A DNA stretch of 64,000 nucleotides. Origin: Corynebacterium pelargi (GTDB lineage Bacteria > Actinomycetota > Actinomycetes > Mycobacteriales > Mycobacteriaceae). A program made the translations under genes and the position numbers. How positions within the stretch are numbered: position 1 is the first letter of the stretch; each line of letters begins with the position of its first letter. A model generated the notes under the pieces. That model was not told where the DNA came from, made no database searches, and saw nothing but the letters and a program-made list of their open reading frames with translations. The stretch is taken from NCBI RefSeq assembly GCF_014635485.1, contig NZ_BMCX01000003.1:124001-188000 (forward strand), written 5' to 3'. This document shows, piece by piece, positions 18,423-27,244 of the stretch.

Positions 18423-19701
18423 GGCGTAGGCCTTTTCTCTGTCGCACCACGGCAAAGCTCAGCGCGAGCACCGTCCAAAGCACACCAAGGCCTACCAGCA
18501 CGATCCATAGGGGGCTTTGGAAAAGGGCAAGCAGGCTACCAACAATGATCAGCGCGATGCGCGCATAACCACTGCGTTGCGCCCTGGCACGGGCTCGTTG
18601 CACAGCCTTTGGGCCGCCACCAACCATGGTGGGCAATAAAAACTGCAGCACACTGAGCACCACCAATAACAGCACCGAAGCAAGCAACGCCGGGATGATC
18701 TGCTGGAATACCTCCCGAGGGTCACGTCCGAGGATGAGCGCTGTGGCGTCGAAAAGCTGCAAAGCAAGCAAGCTGCACAGCGCCACCACTACCCCGGCGG
18801 GTGCGGCATCAAGCCCGGAACTGTGGCGCACGGCGCTGCGCACGATAGGCCACAGCAACCAGGCGCCCACCGCACAAAGGCCAAGGCCGAAAACGCCGGC
18901 GATGCGCGGTAATTGGAAGATCAATAACCACACAATGTGCAACAAGCAAAGGCTGAGAAGAAACAGGGCGGGCGAAACGCGAGCGCGGGCTTCTTCGCTG
19001 ATAGGGGTGGCACTCAATGTGGGCAACAAGGTCACAACGGTGCCGTACATGCTGAAACCAACAAAGCCCCACAGCGCTGCACGAGCATGTGCTGCGATCA
19101 GCCCGCTAAAACTGCCCAACCCGAACCCGGCGCACACCACGCAGCCAATGGCGATACATAGGGCAACGAGGGCGGCAATGTACATGGGCACGGTGCTAGC
19201 AAAGCGGCCGGAGAGGGAGCCACGCAGCCGGGTAATCACCCACCACAATTGCCACAGACTCGCCAGCGTGATTAGCGAGGCGCCGAGGGTTTCTAGCAGG
19301 TGCCAACTACTGGCGGGGCTCGACACCATGAGCAGGATCAGGCCCAGTTGGAGCAGGCCGATTCTTGTGGCGATGGCGCGGAAGCCACTGGGAGGTTGGC
19401 GGGTCAGCGCCTCCGTGAAGTGGGTGATGTAGCCGAAAATGGCGGTGGCGATTGCCCCGAGCGTTACGGTGTGGATGGCTTGCCACCAGCTCACCGGTTG
19501 GCCTAGAAAGCGAGCCACCCATGCAGCGATGGCGCTGAGCACCCACGCGGCGATGATGACAAAAAGACTGGTGTGCCAGCGTGCTCTCGTGGCTAAAGAA
19601 TGATCACTTAGCGCCAATGTGGGCTTGGCGCTCGCAGGTGAAAGGCCTGCGAGAGCGCCGAGGGGTTGGGGCTTTGTAGGCTCAGGAGGCTGCAGTTGCA
19701 C
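18415..19701 (-). CDS. Polytopic membrane protein resembling the N-terminal region of actinobacterial NirK/multicopper oxidases
   Basis: 428 aa with about 11-12 hydrophobic segments and a polar, Pro-rich N-terminus. The GTG at 19701 has a strong AGGAGG site 7 nt upstream. The stretch AIHTVTLGAIATAIFGYITHFTEAL near residue 75 (read as HTVTLGAIATAI then GYITHFTEAL) recalls the conserved HL-LLGA-TNAI-VWS-HFTEAL block of membrane domains fused to actinobacterial copper nitrite reductases. This is recollection, not a search result. It overlaps the 365-aa gene upstream by 20 bp and the cupredoxin gene downstream by 8 bp, so the three are co-translated. A haem or copper membrane component is plausible; the substrate is unknown. 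Confidence 0.6.
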   Translation of the reverse strand: MQLQPPEPTKPQPLGALAGLSPASAKPTLALSDHSLATRARWHTSLFVIIAAWVLSAIAAWVARFLGQPVSWWQAIHTVTLGAIATAIFGYITHFTEALTRQPPSGFRAIATRIGLLQLGLILLMVSSPASSWHLLETLGASLITLASLWQLWWVITRLRGSLSGRFASTVPMYIAALVALCIAIGCVVCAGFGLGSFSGLIAAHARAALWGFVGFSMYGTVVTLLPTLSATPISEEARARVSPALFLLSLCLLHIVWLLIFQLPRIAGVFGLGLCAVGAWLLWPIVRSAVRHSSGLDAAPAGVVVALCSLLALQLFDATALILGRDPREVFQQIIPALLASVLLLVVLSVLQFLLPTMVGGGPKAVQRARARAQRSGYARIALIIVGSLLALFQSPLWIVLVGLGVLWTVLALSFAVVRQRKGLRHG

Positions 19702-20779
19702 CGCGCACCTCCTTGGTGTTGCCTCGGATCACGCTCAGGCTGATGGCACAAGCCATAAACACCGCGATGGCGACAACGTTCGCGCTGATCGCTACCCGCC
19801 AGCTTGGCGTGAGCATCAATAGCGCGCTGAGTACCCGCAGCGCGAGGCTAAGGTGCAACACGATCAAGGGAATATACAGCACGGGGCTATATGGCAGCGG
19901 GCGTTTAGTAATAGCCGTGGCGATGGTGGGAGCGTGGGCGAAAATCATGGAAAATACGAAGCCCAAGAAGATCATGTGAACGCGCAGATCATACGGCCCA
20001 TTGAGCATCCAGGTGCAGGCAGCAGCGATAAGCCAGCCATAGCCTGCGAGCATGCACCAGGCGCTATAGCGTGGCAGACCGGCAGCGTGGATGAGTCTGC
20101 GCGCTACGTCGATGTGCACCGAGCGCAGCGCCAATAAGAGCACGACGACGCCAAAGAGGCGGCCCGCGTGAGGGATCACGGCAGCAGCAAAGGCGCCAAG
20201 CACCAATACGGCGATGCTCGATTCCGCCTGCGCGCCGCTAAACGCTACTCGGGCAAGTTCCATGCGTTCACCGATGATGGTGGCGATAACAAAGATCGCC
20301 GCGAAGCTCAGTGCCGGGCTCAAGGTGTGGCTCAAAAGCCATTGCAGCACTGCACATGCTCCTGCGACCGCACCGACCAATTGCACCAGGATGGCGGTGG
20401 TGGCTGCGCGGCGTTGGATGCTGGCGTAGATCCCGCACAGTCCGCCGAAGGCGCCAAGCCAAGCCAGGCCGGCGATCGGGCCTAGGCCTACAAGCATGGC
20501 GAGGCTTCCGCTAAGCCCGAGGATGGGCACGATCCATGCCCAGGATTTCCGCACTGCAACGGCGCGTTCGAGGCTGATCACGGTGCCGAGAAAGCCAAAG
20601 ACCATGAGGGCACCGTGATCGATGGGGTGTGATCGGATCTCAAGCGGTGCTTTCAACACTCCGCCAAGCCCGAGGCCGGCACCCAGGCCGATAGCGAGGG
20701 ATACACCCGCGCCTGCCAGCAGCAGCAATCGGCCGATGGGTGCTCGTTGAGCCCCGGAATTGTTTTTCACATCTTTCAT
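19682..20779 (-). CDS. Polytopic membrane protein, NnrS-like or related, of the copper/denitrification-like cluster
   Basis: 365 aa with about 12 hydrophobic segments and a short charged N-terminus (MKDVKNNSGAQR) from the ATG at 20779, preceded by GGAG. The conserved-looking SHPIDHGALMVFGFLGTVISLER near residue 48 (HGALMVFGFLGT) recalls the histidine-containing HG-x-LMVFGF segment of NnrS-type haem/copper proteins linked to nitric oxide and denitrification. A second histidine set occurs in HMIFLGFVFSMIFAHAPTI near residue 285. First gene of a three-gene unit with the 428-aa protein and the cupredoxin. Only 18 bp separate it from the divergent DUF2249 gene. Family assignment is tentative. Confidence 0.5.
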   Translation of the reverse strand: MKDVKNNSGAQRAPIGRLLLLAGAGVSLAIGLGAGLGLGGVLKAPLEIRSHPIDHGALMVFGFLGTVISLERAVAVRKSWAWIVPILGLSGSLAMLVGLGPIAGLAWLGAFGGLCGIYASIQRRAATTAILVQLVGAVAGACAVLQWLLSHTLSPALSFAAIFVIATIIGERMELARVAFSGAQAESSIAVLVLGAFAAAVIPHAGRLFGVVVLLLALRSVHIDVARRLIHAAGLPRYSAWCMLAGYGWLIAAACTWMLNGPYDLRVHMIFLGFVFSMIFAHAPTIATAITKRPLPYSPVLYIPLIVLHLSLALRVLSALLMLTPSWRVAISANVVAIAVFMACAISLSVIRGNTKEVRGATAAS

Positions 20780-20797
20780 CGTAGTTATTCTCCGGCT

Positions 20798-21061
20798 ATG
20801 CTTCCAACCATGCAATTACCCCTTTCAAGCACCGAACACACCCCCACTCTGAACGCCTGCGTAATCCCCCACGCCCTGCGCCACGGCGCGATCCACGGCG
20901 CATTGGGTTCCCGCGGGGTGGGCGAATCGATGATCCTGATTGCCCCGCACAACCCAATTCCATTGCTCAAAGAAGTTGAAGCGCGCGAAGAAACCTTCCA
21001 GGTGAAATACCTGCAGGAAGGCCCAAAGGATTGGCATATTCAATTCACCCGCACCGCCTAG
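20798..21061 (+). CDS. DUF2249 domain protein
   Basis: 87 aa from ATG 20798 (an alternative ATG at 20810 gives 83 aa). The core ACVIPHALRHGAIHGALGSR and SMILIAPHNPIPLLKEVE, ending VKYLQEGPKDWHIQFTR, matches the DUF2249 pattern of a His-rich start, HxP loop and a terminal WHI-x-F strand. Members often occur beside denitrification or Fe-S/haem genes, and the one known idea is a role in redox or metal-centre maturation. No Shine-Dalgarno is visible at either start; TAGTTA lies about 10 bp upstream, so a leaderless transcript is possible. It is divergent from the membrane protein cluster. Confidence 0.75.
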   Translation: MLPTMQLPLSSTEHTPTLNACVIPHALRHGAIHGALGSRGVGESMILIAPHNPIPLLKEVEAREETFQVKYLQEGPKDWHIQFTRTA

Positions 21062-21072
21062 CAGCAAGCCAG

Positions 21073-21097
21073 GGTCGGCGGTGGAGACCCGCCGGCC
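21073..21097 (+). terminator. Possible terminator after the DUF2249 gene
   Basis: A 9-bp GC-rich stem with one wobble position (21073-21081 with 21089-21097) lies 12 bp after the stop. No proper T-run follows (TTAAAG), so it is a weak or Rho-assisted terminator between the convergent DUF2249 and mog-like genes. The remainder up to 21278 shows nothing else. Confidence 0.35.
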
Positions 21098-21278
21098 TTA
21101 AAGCCCTAAAACACTTCCACGCATCTGGATACGGCAGGTTGCTCGCCAGACTTCGGCTACCAACCTTCGACTAGCCGCCCCAAGCAACCACACTTCGGCA
21201 CCGCCATAAGCTAAAAACGCGACACCACAGCTCCACAACACAGCGTGAGCACCTAACACCCCAGCAAGGCAGGGGCAT

Positions 21279-21851
21279 TCACTCCTGAAGCCCCCAAGCC
21301 ACGCTCTCATCTTTGTCAGGCTCCCCCGCACAGCAATGACCGGCTTGGGATCGAGCATCCGCCTCGCGGTGAGAATCAAGTGCCTCAGCAATGCTGTCCC
21401 ACACGCCAGCGATCACCTCAAACACATCACAGACCCCACCGCGAGAGCTCGGCGTATTTATCAGTAGGCACGCCTCATTACCTACCCTGGCAATACCGAT
21501 TACACCGCGACTTAAACCAGCCTTTTCGGTGTGCTCAAGCCCTTGAATAAGCACCTGCATTTCTAGGCCATATAGTCGCTGGATTATGTACTCCATGCTG
21601 ATTTCTGGAGTGACATTACCCGGGTTCAAACCCGTGCCACCAGCGATAACGATCACTGCGGGCCGCATCGCAGCAGCCCAATCAAACGCTGAAACAAGTG
21701 GCTCACGCCCCTCCCCCACACAGCGTTGATGCACTTTTGCCACACCGAGCGCCTTGAGTTGCCTTTCGACTTCCGGACCGGCCTTGTTTGGCCGCTGACC
21801 GCGGATTATACGATCGCCAACCACGATGCTCACCGCATCCCAATCTTGCAC
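21279..21851 (-). CDS. MoaB/Mog-like molybdopterin-binding domain protein with altered motifs
   Basis: 190 aa from the GTG at 21849-21851, which follows AAGGAG at 5 nt; the longer frame to 21878 lacks a site. The fold of Mog (molybdopterin adenylyltransferase) is recognisable: AVSIVVGDRIIRG at the N-terminus, VIVIAGGTGLNPGNVTPEIS near residue 75, and LINTPSSRGGVCDVFEVI near 140. In active enzymes these normally read GGTG-x-x-x-RD-x-TPE and N-x-PGSPGG; here RD is GN and PGSPGG is PSSRGG. The C-terminal tail (HCCAGEPDKDESVAWGLQE) is also unlike the family. It sits between denitrification-like genes and divergent narK. It may be a degenerate or repurposed Mog; the adenylation role is doubtful. 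Confidence 0.65.
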   Translation of the reverse strand: MQDWDAVSIVVGDRIIRGQRPNKAGPEVERQLKALGVAKVHQRCVGEGREPLVSAFDWAAAMRPAVIVIAGGTGLNPGNVTPEISMEYIIQRLYGLEMQVLIQGLEHTEKAGLSRGVIGIARVGNEACLLINTPSSRGGVCDVFEVIAGVWDSIAEALDSHREADARSQAGHCCAGEPDKDESVAWGLQE

Positions 21852-22137
21852 GGCACTCCTTCCCTTCGGCGAATGCACAGCTTTTAAGTGCCGCCATCAC
21901 GGCATGAGGTGACTAGCCCCGGCATTTAAAGCCCAACCACCACCACAGACAGCGGCAGGTGACCAATACCTTCACGCGTACCGCCTGAACTTTCCGCAGA
22001 TCAGGGGTGACAACGATACTTTTTTTGACTTTTTTCGTGAAAATTTAGCTTTTTAAGTATTAAACACGGTAAATTCGAAGTCAATTAGCGTGAGGTGACA
22101 GGCACCTCATAGCGCCCCCTTTTTCCAAAGGAATCAC
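21852..22137 (+). promoter_or_regulatory. narK operon promoter region
   Basis: 286 bp between divergent mog-like and narK. It turns strongly AT-rich at 22018-22085 with a TTGACT at about 22025 and several TA-rich -10-like boxes (TATTAAA, GGTAAATT). A perfect 19-bp inverted repeat follows at 22091-22109. Known regulators of nar in corynebacteria (ArnR, GlxR) act in this position; I found no clean GlxR site. Confidence 0.55.
22091..22109 (+). promoter_or_regulatory. Perfect inverted repeat upstream of narK, candidate operator
   Basis: TGAGGTG-ACAGG-CACCTCA, perfect 7-bp arms with a 5-bp spacer, ending 28 bp before the narK ATG and located downstream of the AT-rich promoter stretch. That position suits a repressor such as ArnR, encoded at the far end of the same gene group, though the binding site is not known to me. 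Confidence 0.5.
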
Positions 22138-23463
22138 ATGATGCAACTACGCACCGACCAACGCGTGCTTGAGGGCTGGGATCCCGAGCACCAAGAAACC
22201 TGGGACAGCAAAATTGCCTGGACCACGTTGTGGATCTCCACCATCGTGCTGATCATCGGCTTCGCTACCTGGTATCTCGTCTCTGCTATCGCGCCGATGC
22301 TCAATCAAATCGGCTTCGACCTGAGCAAATCGCAGCTCTACTGGCTCACCGCCATCCCCGGACTCTCCTGCGGTATCTTCCGACTCATCTTCATGTTCTT
22401 GCCGCCTATGATCGGCACCCGGAAGCTCGTGAGCATGTCCTCCCTGCTGTTCATCATCCCGATGATCGGCTGGTTCTTCGCCGTCCAAAACTCCGATACC
22501 CCCTACTGGTGGCTGCTCACCCTCGCTTTCATCTCAGGCATCGGCGGTGGCGTCTTCTCAGGCTTCATGCCCTCCACCGGCTACTTCTTTCCCAAGCGCC
22601 TCCAAGGAACAGCCTTGGGCATCCAGGCCGGCATTGGTAACTTCGGCATTTCCTTTATCCAGCTCGTAGCCCCTTGGCTCATGGGCTTTAGCCTCCTCGG
22701 CCTTGGCTTCGTGGCTCCACAACGCACCGACGATGGCGAAGTATTCGTCCACACCCCCGCCATCATCATGGTGCCCTGGGCTATCGTCGGCGCCATCGTG
22801 GCTTGGATGCTGCTTAAAGATGTGCCGGTTAAGGCAAATATCCGCCAGCAGATCGACATCTTCGGCAACAAGAACACCTGGATCCTCACCGTGGTGTATC
22901 TGATGACCTTCGGCGCATTCTCCGGTTTCGCCGCACAGCTCGCACTGCTGATCAACAACGTCTTTGGCGAGGCCTCCCAATTCGCAGGCCAGTACGCAGA
23001 CCTTCCCAAGGGCGCAAAATATGCCTTCCTTGGCCCCCTGATCGGTGCACTGGTTCGCGCCATGTGGGGCCCTTTGTGCGACCGTTTCGGTGGTGCAATC
23101 TGGACCTTCATCGGCGGCCTTGGCATGACCATCTTCACTGCTTTGGCAGCCTTGACGCTGAATCCCGATGAGCCCGGCCAGTACAAGTGGTTCTTAATTT
23201 TCATGCTCATCGTCTTCTTCTTCACAGGCCTCGGCAATGCGGGCACCTTCAAGCAGATGCCCATGATTTTGCCCAAGCGCCAAGCCGGCGGCGTGATCGG
23301 TTGGACCGGTGGCATTGCAGCATTCGGCCCGTTTATTTGCGGTGTGCTGTTGTCGCTGATGGCACCACAGGTGTTCTTCTTCGGTTGCGTGGTCTTCTTC
23401 GCCATCACCACGGCCTTGGTGTGGATCTACTACGCCCGACCCGGCGCTCCCTTCCCAGGTTAA
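22138..23463 (+). CDS. narK: Nitrate/nitrite transporter NarK
   Basis: 441 aa MFS transporter with 12 hydrophobic segments. The nitrate signature regions are visible: GIGGGVFSGFMPSTGYFFPKR near residue 138 and FFTGLGNAGTFKQMPMILPKR near residue 360, each with the Gly-rich nitrate-binding helix. The N-terminal cytoplasmic segment LEGWDPEHQETWDSKIAW is typical of NarK in this genus. It brings in nitrate and exports nitrite for NarGHI, whose genes follow after 55 bp. A good AAAGGA lies upstream. Confidence 0.95.
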   Translation: MMQLRTDQRVLEGWDPEHQETWDSKIAWTTLWISTIVLIIGFATWYLVSAIAPMLNQIGFDLSKSQLYWLTAIPGLSCGIFRLIFMFLPPMIGTRKLVSMSSLLFIIPMIGWFFAVQNSDTPYWWLLTLAFISGIGGGVFSGFMPSTGYFFPKRLQGTALGIQAGIGNFGISFIQLVAPWLMGFSLLGLGFVAPQRTDDGEVFVHTPAIIMVPWAIVGAIVAWMLLKDVPVKANIRQQIDIFGNKNTWILTVVYLMTFGAFSGFAAQLALLINNVFGEASQFAGQYADLPKGAKYAFLGPLIGALVRAMWGPLCDRFGGAIWTFIGGLGMTIFTALAALTLNPDEPGQYKWFLIFMLIVFFFTGLGNAGTFKQMPMILPKRQAGGVIGWTGGIAAFGPFICGVLLSLMAPQVFFFGCVVFFAITTALVWIYYARPGAPFPG

Positions 23464-23518
23464 GCCGCATTTCGTGCCCCTTATCACTATCGACAGCAAA
23501 TAAGAAAGGGTCCTTACG

Positions 23519-26500
23519 ATGCCAACAGCTTCGCAATCGTCTAACCCCCTCTTCCAAATGGGCAGCTTCTTGCGCAAGGGCGAAACCGGCAAAGAAGGCC
23601 AGCAAATCTTCCTCAAAGGTGGCCGGCAGGCGGATGTGTTTTATCGCGACCGCTGGGCTTTTGACAAGGTTGTGCGTTCAACCCACGGCGTGAACTGCAC
23701 TGGTTCTTGTTCCTGGAAGGTCTACGTTAAAGATGGCGTGATCACCTGGGAATCCCAGGCAGTGGATTACCCAACCACCGGGCCCGACATGCCCGATTAT
23801 GAGCCTCGTGGTTGCCCCCGCGGCGCATCCTTTTCCTGGTACACCTACTCGCCTACGCGCATTCGCTACCCCTATATCCGCGGCGTTCTTCTTGATATGT
23901 TCCGCGAGGCCAAGGGGCGTTTGCGCGACCCAGTATTGGCTTGGCGCGAGATCGTGGAAACACCAGAAAAGCGCGAGGCATATATCTCTCAGCGTGGCAA
24001 AGGTGGTTTGGTGCGTGTGGGCTATGACGAGGCAATGGAAATTGCGGCAGCAGCCCATGTTTACACCGTCAAGCAATATGGCCCTGACCGCATCGCAGGC
24101 TTCACCGTCATCCCGGCGATGTCGCAAGTGTCCTACGGTGCAGGTACTCGCTTCCTGCAACTCATCGGCGGCGTGGCGCTGTCTTTCTACGACTGGTACG
24201 CAGACCTTCCGCCGGCTTCCCCGCAAACCTTCGGTGATCAAACCGATGTGCCAGAATCTGGCGATTGGTACAACTCCAGTTACTTAATGATGTGGGGATC
24301 TAATATCCCCGTCACGCGTACTCCCGATGCGCACTTTATGGCAGAGACGCGCTATAAGGGCACCAAGGTTGTGGTGGTGTCTCCCGACTTTGCAGATAAC
24401 ACCAAGTTTGCTGATGAATGGCTCAGGCTTGCACCTGGCACCGATGGTGCGCTGGCTTTTGCCATGGGCCATGTGATCTTGAGTGAATTCCATGTGGGCA
24501 AGAAGGAGCCTTTCTTCCTTGACTACATGCGGCAATTCACCGATGCCCCCTTCTTAGTGGAGCTGGATCAACGAGCAGACGGCACTTTCACCCCAGGCAA
24601 GTTCCTCAGTGCAGCCCAAAGCGGTGACGATTCGCTGGCAAGCACGGCCAATGCCACCCACCGCCTGCTGGTGATGGAAGCTGATGGAGCCATCAAGGAT
24701 CCCGGCGGCACCGTGGCCGATCGCTGGGGTGATGATGGCGAGGGCAAGTGGAACCTCAAGCTCGATGGTGTTGCCCCGGTGATGTCGGTGGCAGAAACCA
24801 ACGGCTTTGATACTGCCGAGGTGTGCTTCCCGCGCTTTGATCTTCCAGGCGGCGGCGATCAGGAAGGCCCTGTTGGTGCCGGCGTCGTGCACCGTGGTGT
24901 GCCCACGCGAAAGGTCAACGGCAAGCTGGTTACCACCGTGTATGACTTGATGCTCGCCCACTATGGTGTGAGCCGCGCAGAGCTGAACTTGCCTGGTCAG
25001 TGGCCCGAAGATTTCTTTGACGCATCTGTGGTGGGCACTCCCGCATGGCAAGAAGAGCTCACCGGCGTGCCCGCTAATGCGGCGATTCGTATTGGGCGAG
25101 AATTTGCTCAAAATGCTGTGGATTCCGGTGGACGTTCGCAGATCATCATGGGCGCTGGTGTCAACCACTACTTCCATGCTGATTCCATCTATCGCACCTT
25201 CTTGGCACTGACCTCGATGTGCGGTACCCAGGGCGTCAATGGTGGCGGCTGGGCGCACTATGTGGGTCAAGAAAAGCTGCGTCCGATGAATGGTTGGGGC
25301 CAGTACGCTTTTGCTGGCGATTGGAACCGCCCGCCGCGTCAGATGATTTCTACCGGCTTCTACTACCTCACCACTGATCAGTGGCGCTATGACTCCACCA
25401 AAGCCGCACGTTTGGCCTCGCCTTTGGCAAACCGTGGCGTGGTGGGTAATAAGACCACCGCCGATACGCTGGTGGAATCGATGAAGCGCGGTTGGATGCC
25501 TGCGTATCCGCAGTTTGATCGCAACACCTTGTTGCTTGCCGAAGAAGCCAAGCAACAAGGCATCTCACCTCAAGAACACATTGCCAATGAGCTCAACGCG
25601 GGCAATCTTCACTTTGCTTGCGAGGATCCCGATAATCCGCAGAACTATCCGCGTATTTTGCTTAACTGGCGTACCAACCTTTTGGGTTCTTCTGCCAAGG
25701 GCACGGAGTTCTTCTTACGCCACATGCTTGGTATTGATTCTGATGCTTCTGCCGAAGAGATCGGCCCTGAGGATCGCCCCGAGCAGATGGTCTGGCGCGA
25801 TGAGGCCCCGAAGGGGAAGTTGGATCTGATGATGACCACCGACTTCCGCAACACCTCTACCTCACTGAGCTCGGATATCGTGCTGCCTGCTGCTACTTGG
25901 TATGAAAAGCACGATATGTCTTCTACAGACATGCACCCCTTCTTGCACTCCTTTAATGCAGCCATTAATCCGCCCTGGGAGGCACGAAGCGATTTCGAGG
26001 TCTTCCGCGATTTGGCCGCTGCGTTTTCCAAGCTCGCAGCCAAGTGGTTGGGTACCCAAACAGATGTGGTGGCTGCACCGCTTGCCCACGACTCCCCCGA
26101 TGAGCTGGCCATGCCCGGTGGTGTGGTGCCTCCGCTGGATGAGCATGGCTATGTGCCAGGTAAGACGATGGCCAAGCTCATTCCTGTCGAGCGCGATTAC
26201 GGCGCTGTGTATGAAAAATGGATGCACCTAGGCCCACTAACAGGCAAGCTGGGCACCGGTGTGCACGGCACGGCCTATGACGTGTCCAAGCAAACTGATG
26301 AGTTGCGTCTGATCTTGGGTGAATCCGAGACTGCTAGTGCCGGTATGCGCCCGGATCTCAGTTCGGCCCCGAAGGTGATCAACATGATCTTGCACCTTTC
26401 TGGAGTCTCAAATGGCGAGGTGGCAGCCGAAGGCTTCCGCAATCAGGCAAAGCGCACAGGCCTGGATAACCTCCATGAGCTCGTCGATAATGTAGAAGGC

Positions 26501-27244
26501 ACGCGCATCAACTGGGACATGATCAAGGAACGCCCGGCGGAAGTCATCACTTCTCCTGAGTGGACGGGTATTAAAAAGGATGGTCGGCGCTACACGGCGT
26601 TTTCGATCAACCGCGAGTACTTAAAGCCCTTCCATACTTTGTCTGGTCGTATGCACTACTACCTCGACCACGACTGGTTCATTGATTATGGCGAGGCCTT
26701 GCCCATGTATCGCCCGCCGCTTGATCACTTGCACGTCCACGGCGAGACGGCTCCGGGTGAGCTGTTGCAAAACAACGCCGGAGATCCAGAGGTCACCGTT
26801 CGCTACCTCACCACGCACAATAAGTGGTCGATTCACTCGCAGTACTACGACAACCTGCATGTGTTGTCTATCTCTCGTGGTGGCCAGGTGATTTGGATGT
26901 CCCAAAAAGACGCCGACAAGCTTGGTGTTCGCGATAACGACTGGGTTGAGGCTTATAACCGCAATGGTGTGGTTTCGGCTCGCGCGATCGTTTCTTATCG
27001 CATCCCTGAAGGCACGGTGTTTATGAACCACGCCCAGGAACGCACTACGGGCACGCCGCTCAATGAGTCCACCGGACGCCGCGGCGGTACCCACAATTCG
27101 CTTACCCGCATCATGATCAAGCCGATTCACGTCGCCGGTGGCTATGGCCACCTCACCTACGGCTTCAACTACATCGGCCCCACTGGCAATAACCGTGACG
27201 AGGTCACGCGCATCCGCCGCCGCTCCCAGGAGGTTGAATACTAA
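23519..27244 (+). CDS. narG: Respiratory nitrate reductase alpha subunit
   Basis: 1241 aa, normal for NarG. It contains bis-MGD and the FS0 4Fe-4S cluster and reduces nitrate to nitrite on the cytoplasmic side. FS0 ligands appear in THGVNCTGSCSWKVYVKDG (His then CxxxC) near residue 60, with the later Cys in GCPRGASFSW. The nitrate-binding/Mo Asp region YNSSYLMMWGSNIPVTRTPDAHF is near residue 262, and the C-terminal NHAQERTTG is near 1170. The stop overlaps narH by one base (TAATG). It depends on the cofactor genes 14543-18021. Confidence 0.97.
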   Translation: MPTASQSSNPLFQMGSFLRKGETGKEGQQIFLKGGRQADVFYRDRWAFDKVVRSTHGVNCTGSCSWKVYVKDGVITWESQAVDYPTTGPDMPDYEPRGCPRGASFSWYTYSPTRIRYPYIRGVLLDMFREAKGRLRDPVLAWREIVETPEKREAYISQRGKGGLVRVGYDEAMEIAAAAHVYTVKQYGPDRIAGFTVIPAMSQVSYGAGTRFLQLIGGVALSFYDWYADLPPASPQTFGDQTDVPESGDWYNSSYLMMWGSNIPVTRTPDAHFMAETRYKGTKVVVVSPDFADNTKFADEWLRLAPGTDGALAFAMGHVILSEFHVGKKEPFFLDYMRQFTDAPFLVELDQRADGTFTPGKFLSAAQSGDDSLASTANATHRLLVMEADGAIKDPGGTVADRWGDDGEGKWNLKLDGVAPVMSVAETNGFDTAEVCFPRFDLPGGGDQEGPVGAGVVHRGVPTRKVNGKLVTTVYDLMLAHYGVSRAELNLPGQWPEDFFDASVVGTPAWQEELTGVPANAAIRIGREFAQNAVDSGGRSQIIMGAGVNHYFHADSIYRTFLALTSMCGTQGVNGGGWAHYVGQEKLRPMNGWGQYAFAGDWNRPPRQMISTGFYYLTTDQWRYDSTKAARLASPLANRGVVGNKTTADTLVESMKRGWMPAYPQFDRNTLLLAEEAKQQGISPQEHIANELNAGNLHFACEDPDNPQNYPRILLNWRTNLLGSSAKGTEFFLRHMLGIDSDASAEEIGPEDRPEQMVWRDEAPKGKLDLMMTTDFRNTSTSLSSDIVLPAATWYEKHDMSSTDMHPFLHSFNAAINPPWEARSDFEVFRDLAAAFSKLAAKWLGTQTDVVAAPLAHDSPDELAMPGGVVPPLDEHGYVPGKTMAKLIPVERDYGAVYEKWMHLGPLTGKLGTGVHGTAYDVSKQTDELRLILGESETASAGMRPDLSSAPKVINMILHLSGVSNGEVAAEGFRNQAKRTGLDNLHELVDNVEGTRINWDMIKERPAEVITSPEWTGIKKDGRRYTAFSINREYLKPFHTLSGRMHYYLDHDWFIDYGEALPMYRPPLDHLHVHGETAPGELLQNNAGDPEVTVRYLTTHNKWSIHSQYYDNLHVLSISRGGQVIWMSQKDADKLGVRDNDWVEAYNRNGVVSARAIVSYRIPEGTVFMNHAQERTTGTPLNESTGRRGGTHNSLTRIMIKPIHVAGGYGHLTYGFNYIGPTGNNRDEVTRIRRRSQEVEY

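Noticed and set aside
21098..21391. A 97-codon minus-strand frame overlapping the mog-like gene end
   Set aside because: Arg/Leu-rich shadow with no ribosome site; mostly non-coding composition.
21980..22020. A GlxR (cAMP-receptor) site in the narK promoter
   Set aside because: Only half-sites such as GTGAC occur; no TGTGA-N6-TCACA spacing was found.
23678..24241. Antisense frames within narG
   Set aside because: Shadows of a conserved gene; no features beyond codon bias.
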